Positions 52,462-62,245 are shown, counted from the first letter of the stretch. The stretch: DNA of 64,000 nucleotides from Candidatus Dormiibacterota bacterium (GCA_035532035.1 DATKRS010000035.1:1-64000), one strand, 5' to 3'. A program made the numbers and translations. The notes: generated from the sequence alone by a model not told the origin.

Positions 52462-53642
52462 GCGAGCTCTTCCCGCACGATCTCCTCCACGCGGTCGCCT
52501 TCGACGATGATGACGCGCGGGATCTCTTTGTGGCTCGCGTACGCGAGCAGGCCGCCGCGATCCAGGTCACGGACGTCCAGACGAACGCGCAAGCCCTTCG
52601 CGCGCTCGCGCTTCGCGATGACGTCCGAACCGCTGACGAGCACGTCCACTTCGTTGCGCGGGCGCTCGTCCTCTCGCCTCCGCTCGAGCGCCAGCAGTAT
52701 TCTCTCGACGCCGACCATCCAGCCAACGGCGGGCACGTCGTACCCGAAGCGCGGTAGGAGTTGATCGTACCGTCCGCCGCCGCAGAGCGAGAAGCCGAGA
52801 TCGTCGATGTACCCTTCGAACACGAAGCCGGTGTAGTATCGCAGATCGCGCAAGAGCGCGAAGTCGATATTGATCCGCTCCCGCCATCCGAACGCGTCCG
52901 CGCGGTCGAGGATCTCTTCCAGGCGCGCGAGCGCGGCGAGCGATTGTTGCGTCGCGCAGATCGGGCGCACGAGCCGCAGCACGTCGTCGCGTCCGCGCGT
53001 CATCGTGAGCCGTACGAGCATCTCAAATCGCTCCGGCTCCACCGCATTGCGCTCACCGAAGTCTTGCAATGCGACGATATTGCGTTCGGCAATGAACTGC
53101 TTGCAGGTCTCGGCCGCATCCCCCGATAGGCCTACGCTCGCGAGCACGCCGTCGACGATTGCAGCATCGTTGATGTCGAAGCGCGCGTCGCCCAGGCCGA
53201 CCGCGTCCAGGGTCTCGGCCGCCATGAAAAGCGCCTCGGCGTCGGCGCTCGTGCCGATACCGCCGATGAGCTCAGCGCCGGCTTGCGTGAACTCGCGCAT
53301 GCGCCCGAGCTGCGGCTCCTCGTATCGAAACGCGGTCGCGATATACGAGAGGCGCAGCGGAAGCGTCGCTTGGCGTAAGCGCGCGGAGACGACGCGGGCG
53401 ATCGGCGTCGTCATCTCCGTGCGCAGCGCCAGCGACTGCCCCAGCGGATCGCTGAAGCGGAACGTCTGCTGCATCAGCCGCTCGCCCAGGCCGCGTTCCA
53501 GCGCCTCGTAGACTTCGAAAGTCGGCGTAAGAACCTCGCTGTAAGACCACGAGCGGAAGACCTCGCGAATGCGCTCCTCGACGTCGCGCTTGAAGGCGAA
53601 CTCCTGCGGCAGCCAGTCGCGGACGCCTGGGGGGATCTTCAT
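52458..53642 (-). CDS. hisZ: HisZ, regulatory subunit of ATP phosphoribosyltransferase
   Basis: This 394-residue paralogue of histidyl-tRNA synthetase serves as the regulatory partner of short HisG. Class II synthetase traces are GVRDWLPQEFAFKRDVEERI, EVLTPTFEVYEALERGLGE and RTEMTTPIARVVSARL (motif 2). The late segment YYTGFVFEGYIDDLGFSLCG recalls the HisS histidine site. It keeps a C-terminal anticodon-binding-like domain (~310-394). A tRNA synthetase cannot be excluded from sequence alone, but pairing with short HisG makes HisZ by far the better call. It overlaps dnaE by ATGA. Confidence 0.93.
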   Translation of the reverse strand: MKIPPGVRDWLPQEFAFKRDVEERIREVFRSWSYSEVLTPTFEVYEALERGLGERLMQQTFRFSDPLGQSLALRTEMTTPIARVVSARLRQATLPLRLSYIATAFRYEEPQLGRMREFTQAGAELIGGIGTSADAEALFMAAETLDAVGLGDARFDINDAAIVDGVLASVGLSGDAAETCKQFIAERNIVALQDFGERNAVEPERFEMLVRLTMTRGRDDVLRLVRPICATQQSLAALARLEEILDRADAFGWRERINIDFALLRDLRYYTGFVFEGYIDDLGFSLCGGGRYDQLLPRFGYDVPAVGWMVGVERILLALERRREDERPRNEVDVLVSGSDVIAKRERAKGLRVRLDVRDLDRGGLLAYASHKEIPRVIIVEGDRVEEIVREELA

Positions 53643-56600
53643 GCTTCGCGCACGTGTTCGCCGCCGAAGATCCGCTCGAGCTCCGGGCGCACGCGCACGT
53701 CGCCGGCGATCGTACGCGGAAGACGCCGCACCCTGCCTCGCGCGTGCAGCAGTACCGGGGCGTCACCGGGGAAGCGCTCGATGAGCGCCGCCAACCTGTC
53801 GATCTGCTCGCGCTGCGAGACTTCTACCAGCCAGCCGCGCACGCTGTGCGTCTGCGCTGCCCCCTCGAAAGAAGCGACGTCATTCGCGCTCACCGAAAGA
53901 TCGACATTCCCCTCGTCGCCGTTGTGCGCTCCGGGTCGCTCGCGAATGCGCACGCGTCCTTTCACGACCAGAATGCGGTCGCGTTCGAAGAGCTGCTGCA
54001 CGTGTGGATAGAGCTTCGGAAAGACGACGACTTCGCAGCTTCCGGTCGTATCTTCGAGCTGTGCGATCAGGATTTGGCCTCCCGCACGCGTCGTCGCGCG
54101 GCGCGCGCCCGTGACGGCTCCCGCGATGGTCACTGCCGTGTCGTCGTCGAGGCTGCGCAACGCCTTCATCACCGTCGCGCCTGACCGCACGAGAGTATCC
54201 TGAACGTCCGCAAGCGGGTGCCCTGAGACGAAGATGCCTAGCGTCTCCTTCTCCCACGAAAGTTTCTCACGCTGCGACGGCGCGGCGACGCTGGGCAGCA
54301 CGGGCGCGAGCGACGGTGCGTCACGCGCAATGTCGCCGAAGAGCGATGCCTGCCCGAGCTCCAAATCGCGCGTCGCTCGAGCGGCTAGGTCGAGCGCGAG
54401 ATCCAGCGCCGCGAGCTTCTGGGCGCGGTTTCCGGTAAGCGCGTCGGTCGCGCCGCACTTCACCAACGCCTCGAAGACCCGGCGGTTTACTTGGCGCGCG
54501 TTGACGCGTCCGGCGAAGTCGAACAGATCGGTAAACGGTCCCCCGCGCTCGCGCGCGTCGATAATCGCGCGCACGGCGTCCTCACCGACGCCCTTGACGG
54601 CGGAGAGCCCGAAGCGAATCTGGTCTGCGACGACGGTGAAGTCGACGAGCGATTCGTTGACGTCGGGTGGAAGAACGGCGATGCCGTAGCGGCGGGCGTC
54701 CTCGATGTACTCGGCAAGTTTGTCGGTGCGGTCTTTCACCGACGTCAGCAGCGCCGTGATGTACTCGAGCGGGTGATTCGCCTTCAGATACGCCGTCTGA
54801 TAGGCGATCATCGCATACGCTACCGCATGCGACTTGTTGAAGCCGTAGCCGGCGAATGGTTCGACGAACGCAAAGATATCCTCGGCAAGCCGGCGTGAGA
54901 TGCCGCTGTGATTCATCGCGCCTTCGATGAAGCGCTCCCGGTAGATGGGCACTTGGTCCTTGAGCTTCTTGCCCATGACCTTGCGCAGCTCGTCCGCTTC
55001 CCCCATCGAGAATCCAGCCACGTCGCGCGCGATCAGCATGACTTGTTCCTGATACACGGCGATGCCGTAGGTCTCGGCGAGGATCGGTTCTAGCTTCGGA
55101 TGCAGGTAGTTCGGCCTGCTGCGGCCGTGCTTGTTGCCGATGTAGTGCGGAATCCACTCCATCGGCCCCGGACGGTAGAGCGCGACCAGCGCCACGATGT
55201 CTTCGAAACGCGAGGGCTGCAGCTCGGTGCAGACGCGCTTCATGCCCTCCGACTCCAACTGGAAGACGCCCACGGTCTCGCCGCGCCCGAGCATCTCCAG
55301 CGTTTTTGCGTCGCCGAGAGGAATCCGCTCGAGCGCGAACGCGCCGTCCGTGGTGCGCCGAATCTCGCGCACGGCGTTGTGCATTACCGTCAGGTTGCGC
55401 AAGCCGAGGAAGTCCATCTTGAGCAGGCCGATCTTCTCGATCCACTCCATGTCGTATTGCGTGTTCACGCCGCCATCGCCAAACTTCACGAGCGGCACGT
55501 ACTCGACGAGGGGTCTGTCCGAGATCACGACGCCCGCCGCGTGAGTTCCCGCGTTGCGCGCGAGTCCTTCGATGGTTTTCGCCGTATCGAGCAAATGACG
55601 CAGTTGCGGGCTCGTATCGTAGAGCGATTTCAACTCCGATATCTGCCGGACGGCCGCCGCGATAGACAGCCCCGTAGGGCCTGAAGGGATGAGCTTCGCG
55701 ACCCGATCGACGTCTGGCAGAGGCACGCCGAGCACGCGTCCAGCGTCGCGGACGGCCGCGCGCGCGGCCATCGTACCGAACGTCACGATCTGTGCAACGC
55801 GATCGACGCCGTATTTTTCCGTCACGTATGCGATGACTTCGTCACGCCGTTCCACGCAGAAATCTGTGTCGATGTCGGGCATCGAGATGCGTTCCGGATT
55901 CAAGAACCGTTCGAAGAAGAGGTTGAACGCGAGCGGGTCGAGATCGGTAATGCGCAGGCAGTAGGAGACGAGCGAGCCGACGGCCGAGCCGCGGCCCGGC
56001 CCCACGGGGATGTCCCGGTCTCGAGCAAACTTGATGAAATCCCACACGATGAGGAAGTAGGATGCGTACCCCATCGCCGCGATGACGCCCAGCTCGTAGT
56101 CGAACCGCTCACGCAGTGCGCCATCGTCTCGCGCGCGCTCCTCCCCATAGCGTTCCACAAGCCCCGTTTCGCAGAGCCGGCGCAAGTACGCGTCGTCGTC
56201 TCCAGCGTCGGGCGGGACCGGGTACTCCGGCATGCTGAACGTACGCTTCGGGAACGCGAGATCGACGCGCTCGGCGATGCGCAGGGTGTTCTCGCAGGCT
56301 TCGGGCAAATCGCTCCAGACGTCGTACATCTCGTCGGGCGTCTTCAGGTAGAACTGATCCGTCGAGAAGCGCAGCCTGTTCGTGTCGGCGACGGTGCGTC
56401 CCGTGCCGATGCACAACAGCACGTCGTGCGCGACGGCGTCCGCACGCTCGTGGTAGTGCGCGTCATTCGTGGCCACGATCGGTACGTCGAGCTCGCGCGC
56501 GATGCCGATCAGGCCTTCGTTGACGACGTCTTGCTCGGGCATGCCGTGACGCATCACTTCGATATAGAAGCGGTCCCCGAAGATCTCCCGATAGGTCCTG

Positions 56601-57067
56601 GCGTTGCGAACCGCAGCGACGCGATCGTTGCGCAGGAGCGGGGCGGCCACGAGGCCCGATATGCAGCCGGAGAGGAGGATCAGGCCCCGGTTATGCCGCT
56701 CGAGCAGATCAAGGTCGATGCGAGGCTTGTAGTAGTATCCCTCGAGGAAGCCCTTAGAGACGAGGACGCTCAGGTTCCGGTACCCTTCCAGATCGGCCGC
56801 GAGGAGGGTCACGTGCGCCTCATCGCGCAGCGTACGATCGAGATGGCCGCGTGGCGCTACGTACGCCTCGCAGCCGATAATAGGAGTGAGGTTCGCTCTG
56901 CGCGCTGCATCGTAGAATTCCATCGCACCGTACATCACCCCGTGGTCGGTGAGTGCGACCGCAGGCGAGCCGAACTCGGCGACTCGGCGGCAGAGCTGCT
57001 CGATGCGGCATGCACCGTCGAGCAGCGAGTACTCGGAATGGACGTGTAGGTGAACGAACTGATGCAA
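53639..57067 (-). CDS. dnaE: DNA polymerase III alpha subunit
   Basis: This 1142-residue replicative polymerase is full length for DnaE. The PHP domain opens with HLHVHSEYSLLDGACR and VALTDHGVMYGA, with metal-binding His and Asp kept. The Pol3 active site shows GPGRGSAVGSLVSYCL and catalytic aspartates PDIDTDFCVERRDEV. Thumb and fingers follow, with GYGFNKSHAVAYAMIAYQTA. A helix-hairpin-helix (FGLSAVKGVGEDAVRAII) and an OB domain (VTIAGAVTGARRA) lie near the end. It is the first gene of the dnaE-hisZ-hisG-hisD-HAD-ftsQ operon, all joined by overlaps. Confidence 0.98.
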   Translation of the reverse strand: MHQFVHLHVHSEYSLLDGACRIEQLCRRVAEFGSPAVALTDHGVMYGAMEFYDAARRANLTPIIGCEAYVAPRGHLDRTLRDEAHVTLLAADLEGYRNLSVLVSKGFLEGYYYKPRIDLDLLERHNRGLILLSGCISGLVAAPLLRNDRVAAVRNARTYREIFGDRFYIEVMRHGMPEQDVVNEGLIGIARELDVPIVATNDAHYHERADAVAHDVLLCIGTGRTVADTNRLRFSTDQFYLKTPDEMYDVWSDLPEACENTLRIAERVDLAFPKRTFSMPEYPVPPDAGDDDAYLRRLCETGLVERYGEERARDDGALRERFDYELGVIAAMGYASYFLIVWDFIKFARDRDIPVGPGRGSAVGSLVSYCLRITDLDPLAFNLFFERFLNPERISMPDIDTDFCVERRDEVIAYVTEKYGVDRVAQIVTFGTMAARAAVRDAGRVLGVPLPDVDRVAKLIPSGPTGLSIAAAVRQISELKSLYDTSPQLRHLLDTAKTIEGLARNAGTHAAGVVISDRPLVEYVPLVKFGDGGVNTQYDMEWIEKIGLLKMDFLGLRNLTVMHNAVREIRRTTDGAFALERIPLGDAKTLEMLGRGETVGVFQLESEGMKRVCTELQPSRFEDIVALVALYRPGPMEWIPHYIGNKHGRSRPNYLHPKLEPILAETYGIAVYQEQVMLIARDVAGFSMGEADELRKVMGKKLKDQVPIYRERFIEGAMNHSGISRRLAEDIFAFVEPFAGYGFNKSHAVAYAMIAYQTAYLKANHPLEYITALLTSVKDRTDKLAEYIEDARRYGIAVLPPDVNESLVDFTVVADQIRFGLSAVKGVGEDAVRAIIDARERGGPFTDLFDFAGRVNARQVNRRVFEALVKCGATDALTGNRAQKLAALDLALDLAARATRDLELGQASLFGDIARDAPSLAPVLPSVAAPSQREKLSWEKETLGIFVSGHPLADVQDTLVRSGATVMKALRSLDDDTAVTIAGAVTGARRATTRAGGQILIAQLEDTTGSCEVVVFPKLYPHVQQLFERDRILVVKGRVRIRERPGAHNGDEGNVDLSVSANDVASFEGAAQTHSVRGWLVEVSQREQIDRLAALIERFPGDAPVLLHARGRVRRLPRTIAGDVRVRPELERIFGGEHVREA

Positions 57068-57093
57068 GCTGTACGTATCAATCTCGGTGGGGC

Positions 57094-58218
57094 ATGACGG
57101 ACCCTGCTTCTTCTGCTTCCCACGACGGGCCGGCCCCGCACGAGGAGGTCGAGCAACTGAAGTCGCGCCTCGCGGCGCTAGAAGCCGAGAAAAACGAGTA
57201 CGCCCGGCAGATCGAGGAACTCTTCGTCCTCCAGCAAGTCTTCTCCACCATCAACTCGTCACTCGAGATCAACGACATCCTCTCGACCGTCTTGCGCGGC
57301 GTCCGCGCGGCGCTGAAGTTCGGGCGCGTCATTCTCTTCGACGTCCTCGCCGACGGCGCGATCCTCCGGCGGCTCGAGTGCGACGCAGACGGCAACGTCG
57401 CTCGCTCCGAGGACGAGCGCTCCTATCGAGCCGACTCGACGTTGCGCGAGGTCGCTTCCGGAGCGATCCCTCTCTCCACGGGTTCGCCCGCCGACCCTGA
57501 CGCACCGCTGACCGACGGCCGGGGCGCTTACTGCGTCGTTCCTATCGTCACGCGTGACGTGGTACGGGGCTTGCTCTATGCAGACGACCTGCCGACCGCA
57601 GAGATCGACGACGGCCACATGCGCATGCTTCTCGACTTCGCCGCACAGGCCGCAATGGCGATGGAGAACGCGCGTCTCTACGACGAAACGCGCCGCCTGC
57701 TCGAAGAGACGCAACGCCTAGCCCTGACGGACACGCTGACGGGCATCGCCAACCGGCGAGCCCTCCACCAGCTCTTCGAGCACGAGCTGAGGACGGCAGA
57801 GCGCTACCAGACACCGCTCGCGTTTATCATCCTCGATCTCGACGACCTCAAGGCGATCAACGACAGCGGCGGCCACAGTCTGGGCGACCTCGCGCTCCAG
57901 CGTTTCTCCCAGGTGCTGCTTGCCAACGCCAGGCGAGGCGATATCGTTGCTCGCTACGCCGGAGACGAGTTCGTCATCGTCATGACCCACAGCGAGCGCC
58001 GTGCCGCCGCCAGGGGCGTGGAGCGCGTTCTGAGCGCCCTGCGGCGTCACGGCCTGCCGGCCTCGATCGGCATCGCGATGTTCCCCGACGATGGCCGCGA
58101 CGCGCAGTCGCTGTTCTTCGCCGCCGATGAAGCGCTCTACGACGCCAAGATCGCAGGCAAGAATCGCTACCGCTTCTACCGCAATCCCGAAGCCGCGCTG
58201 CTCGACGTCGCTCAGTGA
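57094..58218 (+). CDS. GAF-GGDEF diguanylate cyclase
   Basis: The 374-residue soluble protein starts at ATG 57094 with GGTGGGG upstream. A coiled coil (~15-45) leads into a GAF domain (~50-200), a second short coil (NARLYDETRRLLEETQRLAL) and a GGDEF domain. The signature reads ARYAGDEFVIVM, a functional-type variant with Ala for the first Gly. The product-inhibition site RxxD is present five residues before it (RRGD). It should make cyclic di-GMP in response to a small ligand bound by GAF. Its stop overlaps the PAP2 gene by GTGA. Confidence 0.95.
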   Translation: MTDPASSASHDGPAPHEEVEQLKSRLAALEAEKNEYARQIEELFVLQQVFSTINSSLEINDILSTVLRGVRAALKFGRVILFDVLADGAILRRLECDADGNVARSEDERSYRADSTLREVASGAIPLSTGSPADPDAPLTDGRGAYCVVPIVTRDVVRGLLYADDLPTAEIDDGHMRMLLDFAAQAAMAMENARLYDETRRLLEETQRLALTDTLTGIANRRALHQLFEHELRTAERYQTPLAFIILDLDDLKAINDSGGHSLGDLALQRFSQVLLANARRGDIVARYAGDEFVIVMTHSERRAAARGVERVLSALRRHGLPASIGIAMFPDDGRDAQSLFFAADEALYDAKIAGKNRYRFYRNPEAALLDVAQ

Positions 58219-58628
58219 GGTTCGGTGTCGCCGCCGTCATCGAGTGCCTCGCCCTGCTGCCGCTCCCGCTCTGGATCGTCGCGCTCTTGGCCCGGCGCCG
58301 CCGGGGAGAACCCATCGCCGCGCTCGTCCGCGCGACACTCTTCGCAGTGCTCGTCTCCTTCGTGCTCGCGCATGTCAACCGATGGTTCGACGTGTGGAAA
58401 TCGCACCCGTACTTCCCTAGCGGCCACGAAACGTTTGCGTCGTGCATGGGAGCCGCGGTCGTCGTCGCGGATCGCCGCTACGTAGGGCTCTGCGCGGTCC
58501 TGCTCGCGACCTTGGGATATGCCCTCGTCCGCGCCGGGTGGCACGGAAGATTCGAAGTCATCGCTGGCTTCCTGCTCGGTACCGCGACCCTCGCCACGGT
58601 ACAGGTAATCATCGACAAGGCCGGCTAG
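58215..58628 (+). CDS. PAP2-like membrane phosphatase
   Basis: The 137-residue protein starts at GTG 58215, coupled to the GGDEF gene. It has about four membrane helices. PAP2 motifs are partly kept: FPSGHETFASC (motif 2, SGH) and RAGWHGRFEVIAG (motif 3, with Glu where Asp is usual). Motif 1 is reduced to NRWFDVWK. It is short for the family (usually 180 or more). It may hydrolyse lipid phosphates or undecaprenyl pyrophosphate, but the missing motif 1 makes activity uncertain. It overlaps the convergent VOC gene by four bases. Confidence 0.78.
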   Translation: MRFGVAAVIECLALLPLPLWIVALLARRRRGEPIAALVRATLFAVLVSFVLAHVNRWFDVWKSHPYFPSGHETFASCMGAAVVVADRRYVGLCAVLLATLGYALVRAGWHGRFEVIAGFLLGTATLATVQVIIDKAG

Positions 58629-59002
58629 CGCGCTTGAACCGACAGCTCCCAACGATAACCGTCTTCATCGTGAAACCAGAGTCCGAGGTTCTTCGATCCC
58701 GGCGCCTCAGGACCGACCTCGTTGCCAGGATCCTCGAGCTCCACGCCACCCTCACGTAGCGTTTCCAGAGCCGCTTGCAGCTCCTCGGTATCGCCGAGAT
58801 GGAAGGACATGTGCCCCAGAACGCCCGGGTGAGGCACGCCGCGATGGAGCACGATCGTGACGCATGCGTTCGTGAGCCCGACGTACTCCTCTCCGCCGAA
58901 AATCTCATGCAGGTCGAAATGCCGTTTCCACCATGCGGCGCTCGCGTGCGGATCGCGTACGGCGAGGCCGAAGTGGCCGACCGATCCCAGCTTCACTCTC
59001 AT
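58625..59002 (-). CDS. VOC-superfamily protein (glyoxalase/dioxygenase fold)
   Basis: This 125-residue single VOC module has two beta-alpha-beta-beta-beta units. VGHFGLAVRDPHASAAWWKR starts the first and LGHMSFHLGDTEELQAAL the second. Potential metal ligands are His in GHFGLAV, His in GHMSFH and Glu in YRWELSVQ. Such proteins act as isomerases, ring-cleaving dioxygenases or resistance proteins; the substrate is unknown. It overlaps the peptidase gene upstream by ATGA. Confidence 0.9.
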   Translation of the reverse strand: MRVKLGSVGHFGLAVRDPHASAAWWKRHFDLHEIFGGEEYVGLTNACVTIVLHRGVPHPGVLGHMSFHLGDTEELQAALETLREGGVELEDPGNEVGPEAPGSKNLGLWFHDEDGYRWELSVQAR

Positions 59003-60153
59003 CGTATCGCCCTTGCCTCGCGCAGCATACGAAGTACCCGTTCGCGCGGTAAGGCATGCACGGTAATGCCGCCGCGGCCGGTCACCGTCGTCGCCTCGAA
59101 GAGCGCGTCGTAGATCGCCGCTTGCGTCGCCTCCGCCGTCGCTCGGTAGAGCGCATCCAGGCGGTCGTTGTCGGAGAGCGCGGCTCTCGTCGGCGCGGTA
59201 ACCACGAAGTGCCCGGTGTGATGGAAGATACGCGTCGTCGAGAACGCGATGAAGAGGTCGCCGCTGCCGACGTCCGAGGTCAAGCCGGTGCGCCCCATAC
59301 CCAAGGCCGCGCGGAGCGCAACGGCGTGGAGCTGCCGCGAATCCAGCGGCGCATCGGTGGCAACGACGACGATGATCGATCCTGACGCGGCACGGCCTCG
59401 CACCGAGGTACGATGTGGAAACCGCGTGCGGTCGACGTCGATCAGACGCTCGCCGATCGGTACGCCGACGATCGTCAGTTGTTCGCGCGTGCTGCCCGTG
59501 TTGTCGTTGACGAGTACGCCGACCGTATATCCGCCGAGCTCCGGCGGCAGTACGCGCGACGCCGAGCCGATGCCGCCCTTGAAGTCGAAGGCGCGCATAC
59601 CGGTACCGGCGCCGACGCTTCCACGCGCGAACTGCCCTTCGCGCGCCGAGTCGAGGAGCCGCACGACGTCGGCGGAACTCACGGCTCTGCCTTGGATGTC
59701 ATTGAGAAGCTGATCGTCGCATTCGGCGACGACCGGAAGAGGCACGTCGTCGGTGCGGCCGATCTCGGGGTGGCGTGCGATTTGCCACGAGACGACCCCG
59801 TCGTCGGCTCGGCCGACGTCGAGCGTATCGGTCAGCACGATCGGCTCTTCGAGGTATCCCGATTCTTCGATCCAGTGCGTTCCCGTCATCTCCCCATTGC
59901 CGTTAAAGCCGACGAATGCTGCCGCGACTTTCTCGTCCCACGGATCGGCGTCGGGAAGTACCGCCGTCGCGCCGGTCCGGACGTCGCTGCCCTCGATTTT
60001 CGTCAGGTTCGCGACCCGGACGCCCGGAACGTCGGTGATGCCGTCGAGCGGGCCGCTCGGGAAGAATCCGAAGCGGAACGGCAGCGCGGCCCCGGCCCAT
60101 ACGGGCAGGCTAATCGCGACCGCGAGGAGGGTAGAGAACAGCGGCTTGGGCAT
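58999..60153 (-). CDS. P1-family (DmpA/BapA-type) aminopeptidase, exported
   Basis: This 384-residue N-terminal-nucleophile hydrolase has a signal peptide (LFSTLLAVAISLPVWAGAA). The family start GITDVPGVRVANL is followed by GSVGAGTGMRAFDFKGGIGS. The autocleavage/nucleophile site is the Ser in AASGSIIVVVATDAPL, and LFIAFSTTR lies near the end. Members self-cleave into two chains and remove N-terminal residues, including beta- and D-amino acids, from peptides. Export suggests periplasmic peptide scavenging. It is coupled to the VOC gene. Confidence 0.93.
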   Translation of the reverse strand: MPKPLFSTLLAVAISLPVWAGAALPFRFGFFPSGPLDGITDVPGVRVANLTKIEGSDVRTGATAVLPDADPWDEKVAAAFVGFNGNGEMTGTHWIEESGYLEEPIVLTDTLDVGRADDGVVSWQIARHPEIGRTDDVPLPVVAECDDQLLNDIQGRAVSSADVVRLLDSAREGQFARGSVGAGTGMRAFDFKGGIGSASRVLPPELGGYTVGVLVNDNTGSTREQLTIVGVPIGERLIDVDRTRFPHRTSVRGRAASGSIIVVVATDAPLDSRQLHAVALRAALGMGRTGLTSDVGSGDLFIAFSTTRIFHHTGHFVVTAPTRAALSDNDRLDALYRATAEATQAAIYDALFEATTVTGRGGITVHALPRERVLRMLREARAIR

Positions 60154-60222
60154 AAGTCAGTTCAGTTCGCAGCTCCGGGTCGAGCGCCTGGAGCCTGGAT
60201 GCCCATTCTAAGAGGAGAACGT

Positions 60223-61791
60223 ATGCTTACCGTTCCCGATAAACTGCGCGCGGCGACGCTATGGGAGAACCTCTCCGCGGCAGAACTTGCCGAGCATGCC
60301 GTCAAACGCGGCGAGGCCGTTCTCGGGCCCGACGGCCAGATCGTCGTCGACACGCGTCCGCATACGGGCCGGTCGCCCAAGGACAAGTTCTTCGTCCGGG
60401 AGCCCGGCAGCGAGACGCACATCGACTGGGGAGACGTCAATCAGCCGATCGACGAGGCGCGATTCGACGCGCTGTTCGAGCGCGTGCAGAGTCATCTCTC
60501 CGAGCGAGATGTCTACGCCCTGGACTGCTACGTCGGCGCCGACGAGCGGTTTCGCTTGCCGGTACGCGTCTACACCGAGCTTGCATGGCAGAGCCTCTTC
60601 GCGCGCCATCTCTTCATCACGCCGGAAAGACTGCCGGCGGATTTCGTTCCCGACTTCACCGTCGTCGACGCCGCGCTCTTTCAGGCCGATCCCGAGCGCG
60701 ACGGCACGCGCACCGGGACGTTCGTCATCGTCAACTTTCGGCGTCGCATGATTCTCATCGGCGGCACGCGCTACGCGGGCGAGATCAAGAAATCGGTGTT
60801 CACGGTGATGAACTATCTCTTACCTTTGCGCGAGTCACTGCCGATGCACTGTTCCGCGAATGTCGGTGAGGCAGGCGATCTCGCCATCTTCTTCGGCCTC
60901 TCCGGCACGGGCAAGACGACGCTCTCCTCCGATTCGCATCGTCCGCTCATCGGCGATGACGAGCACGGATGGTCCGACGACGGCGTCTTCAACTTCGAAG
61001 GCGGGTGCTACGCCAAGGTCATCCGGCTCTCACCGACGGCCGAGCCGGAGATCTGGGCCGCTACGCAACACTTCTCGACGGTTCTCGAAAACGTCGCATA
61101 TGACGAACGCACGCGCGCGCTCGACGTCGACTCCGAAGAGAAGACCGAGAACACGCGCGCCGCCTATCCGCTCGAGTTCATTCCCAACGTCGTCGCCGGA
61201 AGCAGAGGCGGCCATCCGAAGGTCGTGCTCATGCTTACCGCGGACGCCTTCGGTGTATTGCCCCCTATCTCGAAGCTCTCGCGCGAGCAGGCCATGTATC
61301 ATTTTCTTTCGGGGTACACGGCGAAGGTTGCCGGCACCGAGCGCGGGGTCACCGAGCCGCAGGCAACGTTCTCCACATGCTTCGGCGCGCCGTTCATGGT
61401 CCATCACCCCACGGTCTACGCAAAACTCCTCGGCCGCAAGATCGCCGAGCACGAGGTGGACTGCTGGCTCGTGAATACCGGATGGACCGGCGGCCCGTAC
61501 GGAATCGGCAAGCGCATGTCGATCGCGCACACGCGCGCCATGGTGAACGCGGCAATCGAGGGCCGCATTCCCGCCGAGTTCGAGCGCGAGGAGTTCTTCG
61601 GGTTGCTCGTTCCCAAGAGCGTTCCTGGGGTTCCATCCGACGTGCTCAATCCTCGGAACGCCTGGAGCGATGCGCGGGCGTACGACGCGCAAGCCGCAAC
61701 GCTTGCCCGGCTCTTCGCGGACAACTTCCAACGGTTCCAGGAGCATGCTTCGGAGGCGGTCAAGGCGGCGGCGATTCGTCCGCGTCCCTAA
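60223..61791 (+). CDS. pckA: Phosphoenolpyruvate carboxykinase (ATP)
   Basis: The 522-residue enzyme starts at ATG 60223 behind AGAGGAGAAC. It converts oxaloacetate to PEP using ATP, the entry to gluconeogenesis. Signatures: substrate loop TGRSPKDKFFV, kinase-1a GLSGTGKTTLSSD, kinase-2 metal site GDDEHGWSDDGVFNFEGGCY and ENTRAAYPLEFIPN (oxaloacetate side). It ends in the adenine loop area LVNTGWTGGPYGIGKRM. It stands alone, diverging from the peptidase gene. With amino acid breakdown genes nearby it fits growth on peptides and amino acids. Confidence 0.97.
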   Translation: MLTVPDKLRAATLWENLSAAELAEHAVKRGEAVLGPDGQIVVDTRPHTGRSPKDKFFVREPGSETHIDWGDVNQPIDEARFDALFERVQSHLSERDVYALDCYVGADERFRLPVRVYTELAWQSLFARHLFITPERLPADFVPDFTVVDAALFQADPERDGTRTGTFVIVNFRRRMILIGGTRYAGEIKKSVFTVMNYLLPLRESLPMHCSANVGEAGDLAIFFGLSGTGKTTLSSDSHRPLIGDDEHGWSDDGVFNFEGGCYAKVIRLSPTAEPEIWAATQHFSTVLENVAYDERTRALDVDSEEKTENTRAAYPLEFIPNVVAGSRGGHPKVVLMLTADAFGVLPPISKLSREQAMYHFLSGYTAKVAGTERGVTEPQATFSTCFGAPFMVHHPTVYAKLLGRKIAEHEVDCWLVNTGWTGGPYGIGKRMSIAHTRAMVNAAIEGRIPAEFEREEFFGLLVPKSVPGVPSDVLNPRNAWSDARAYDAQAATLARLFADNFQRFQEHASEAVKAAAIRPRP

Positions 61792-61852
61792 AAGCGCCGG
61801 CTTTCATGCGGTTTTCAGGAGAGCCAGCAAGGCGATAGCGTAGAGTGTGCTC

Positions 61853-62245
61853 ATGCGTACCCCTCGCGCTCTCGCCGCAGCGCTTCTCTTGGCCGCTCCG
61901 TGGGCTACCGTCCGCGCGCAGACCACGCCGCAGCCGTCTCCCGTCCCGGTCCAGAGCGGTACCGTCACCGGACCCAACGCACCTCGCGGCTCAGGGATGT
62001 GGCGCCTCGTCGAAGCCCTGGACGGCATCACGCCGGCCCAGCGGCAGCAGCTGGAGGCGATCCGCGTACAATACATGCAGAGCCATCCGGCAAACACCAT
62101 GCCCGATCGCTCGTCGATGCAGTCGCTGCGCGCCCAGGTGATGCACGTGCTCACGCCCACTCAACTAACCCAGCTCCGCTCCGAAGTCCGGCAGCTGCGT
62201 ACGCGACGTGCCCAGCAAGGGATGGCCACGCCGCCGCCTGCGTAG
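61853..62245 (+). CDS. Small secreted LTxxQ/Spy-like protein
   Basis: The 130-residue protein starts at ATG 61853 (GTG 61847 is also in frame). A signal peptide ends near VRAQ (residue ~22). A Pro/Thr spacer is followed by two helical stretches that each start like the Spy/CpxP LTxxQ motif: ITPAQRQQLEAIR and LTPTQLTQLRSEVRQ. This arrangement resembles periplasmic chaperones or metal-stress proteins of that group, but length and conservation are too low for a firm call. Confidence 0.65.
   Translation: MRTPRALAAALLLAAPWATVRAQTTPQPSPVPVQSGTVTGPNAPRGSGMWRLVEALDGITPAQRQQLEAIRVQYMQSHPANTMPDRSSMQSLRAQVMHVLTPTQLTQLRSEVRQLRTRRAQQGMATPPPA

Noticed and set aside
59413-60222. Upstream extension of the pckA frame by 270 codons
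   Set aside because: It is antisense to the P1 peptidase. ATG 60223 has AGAGGAG and matches the known PEPCK start.
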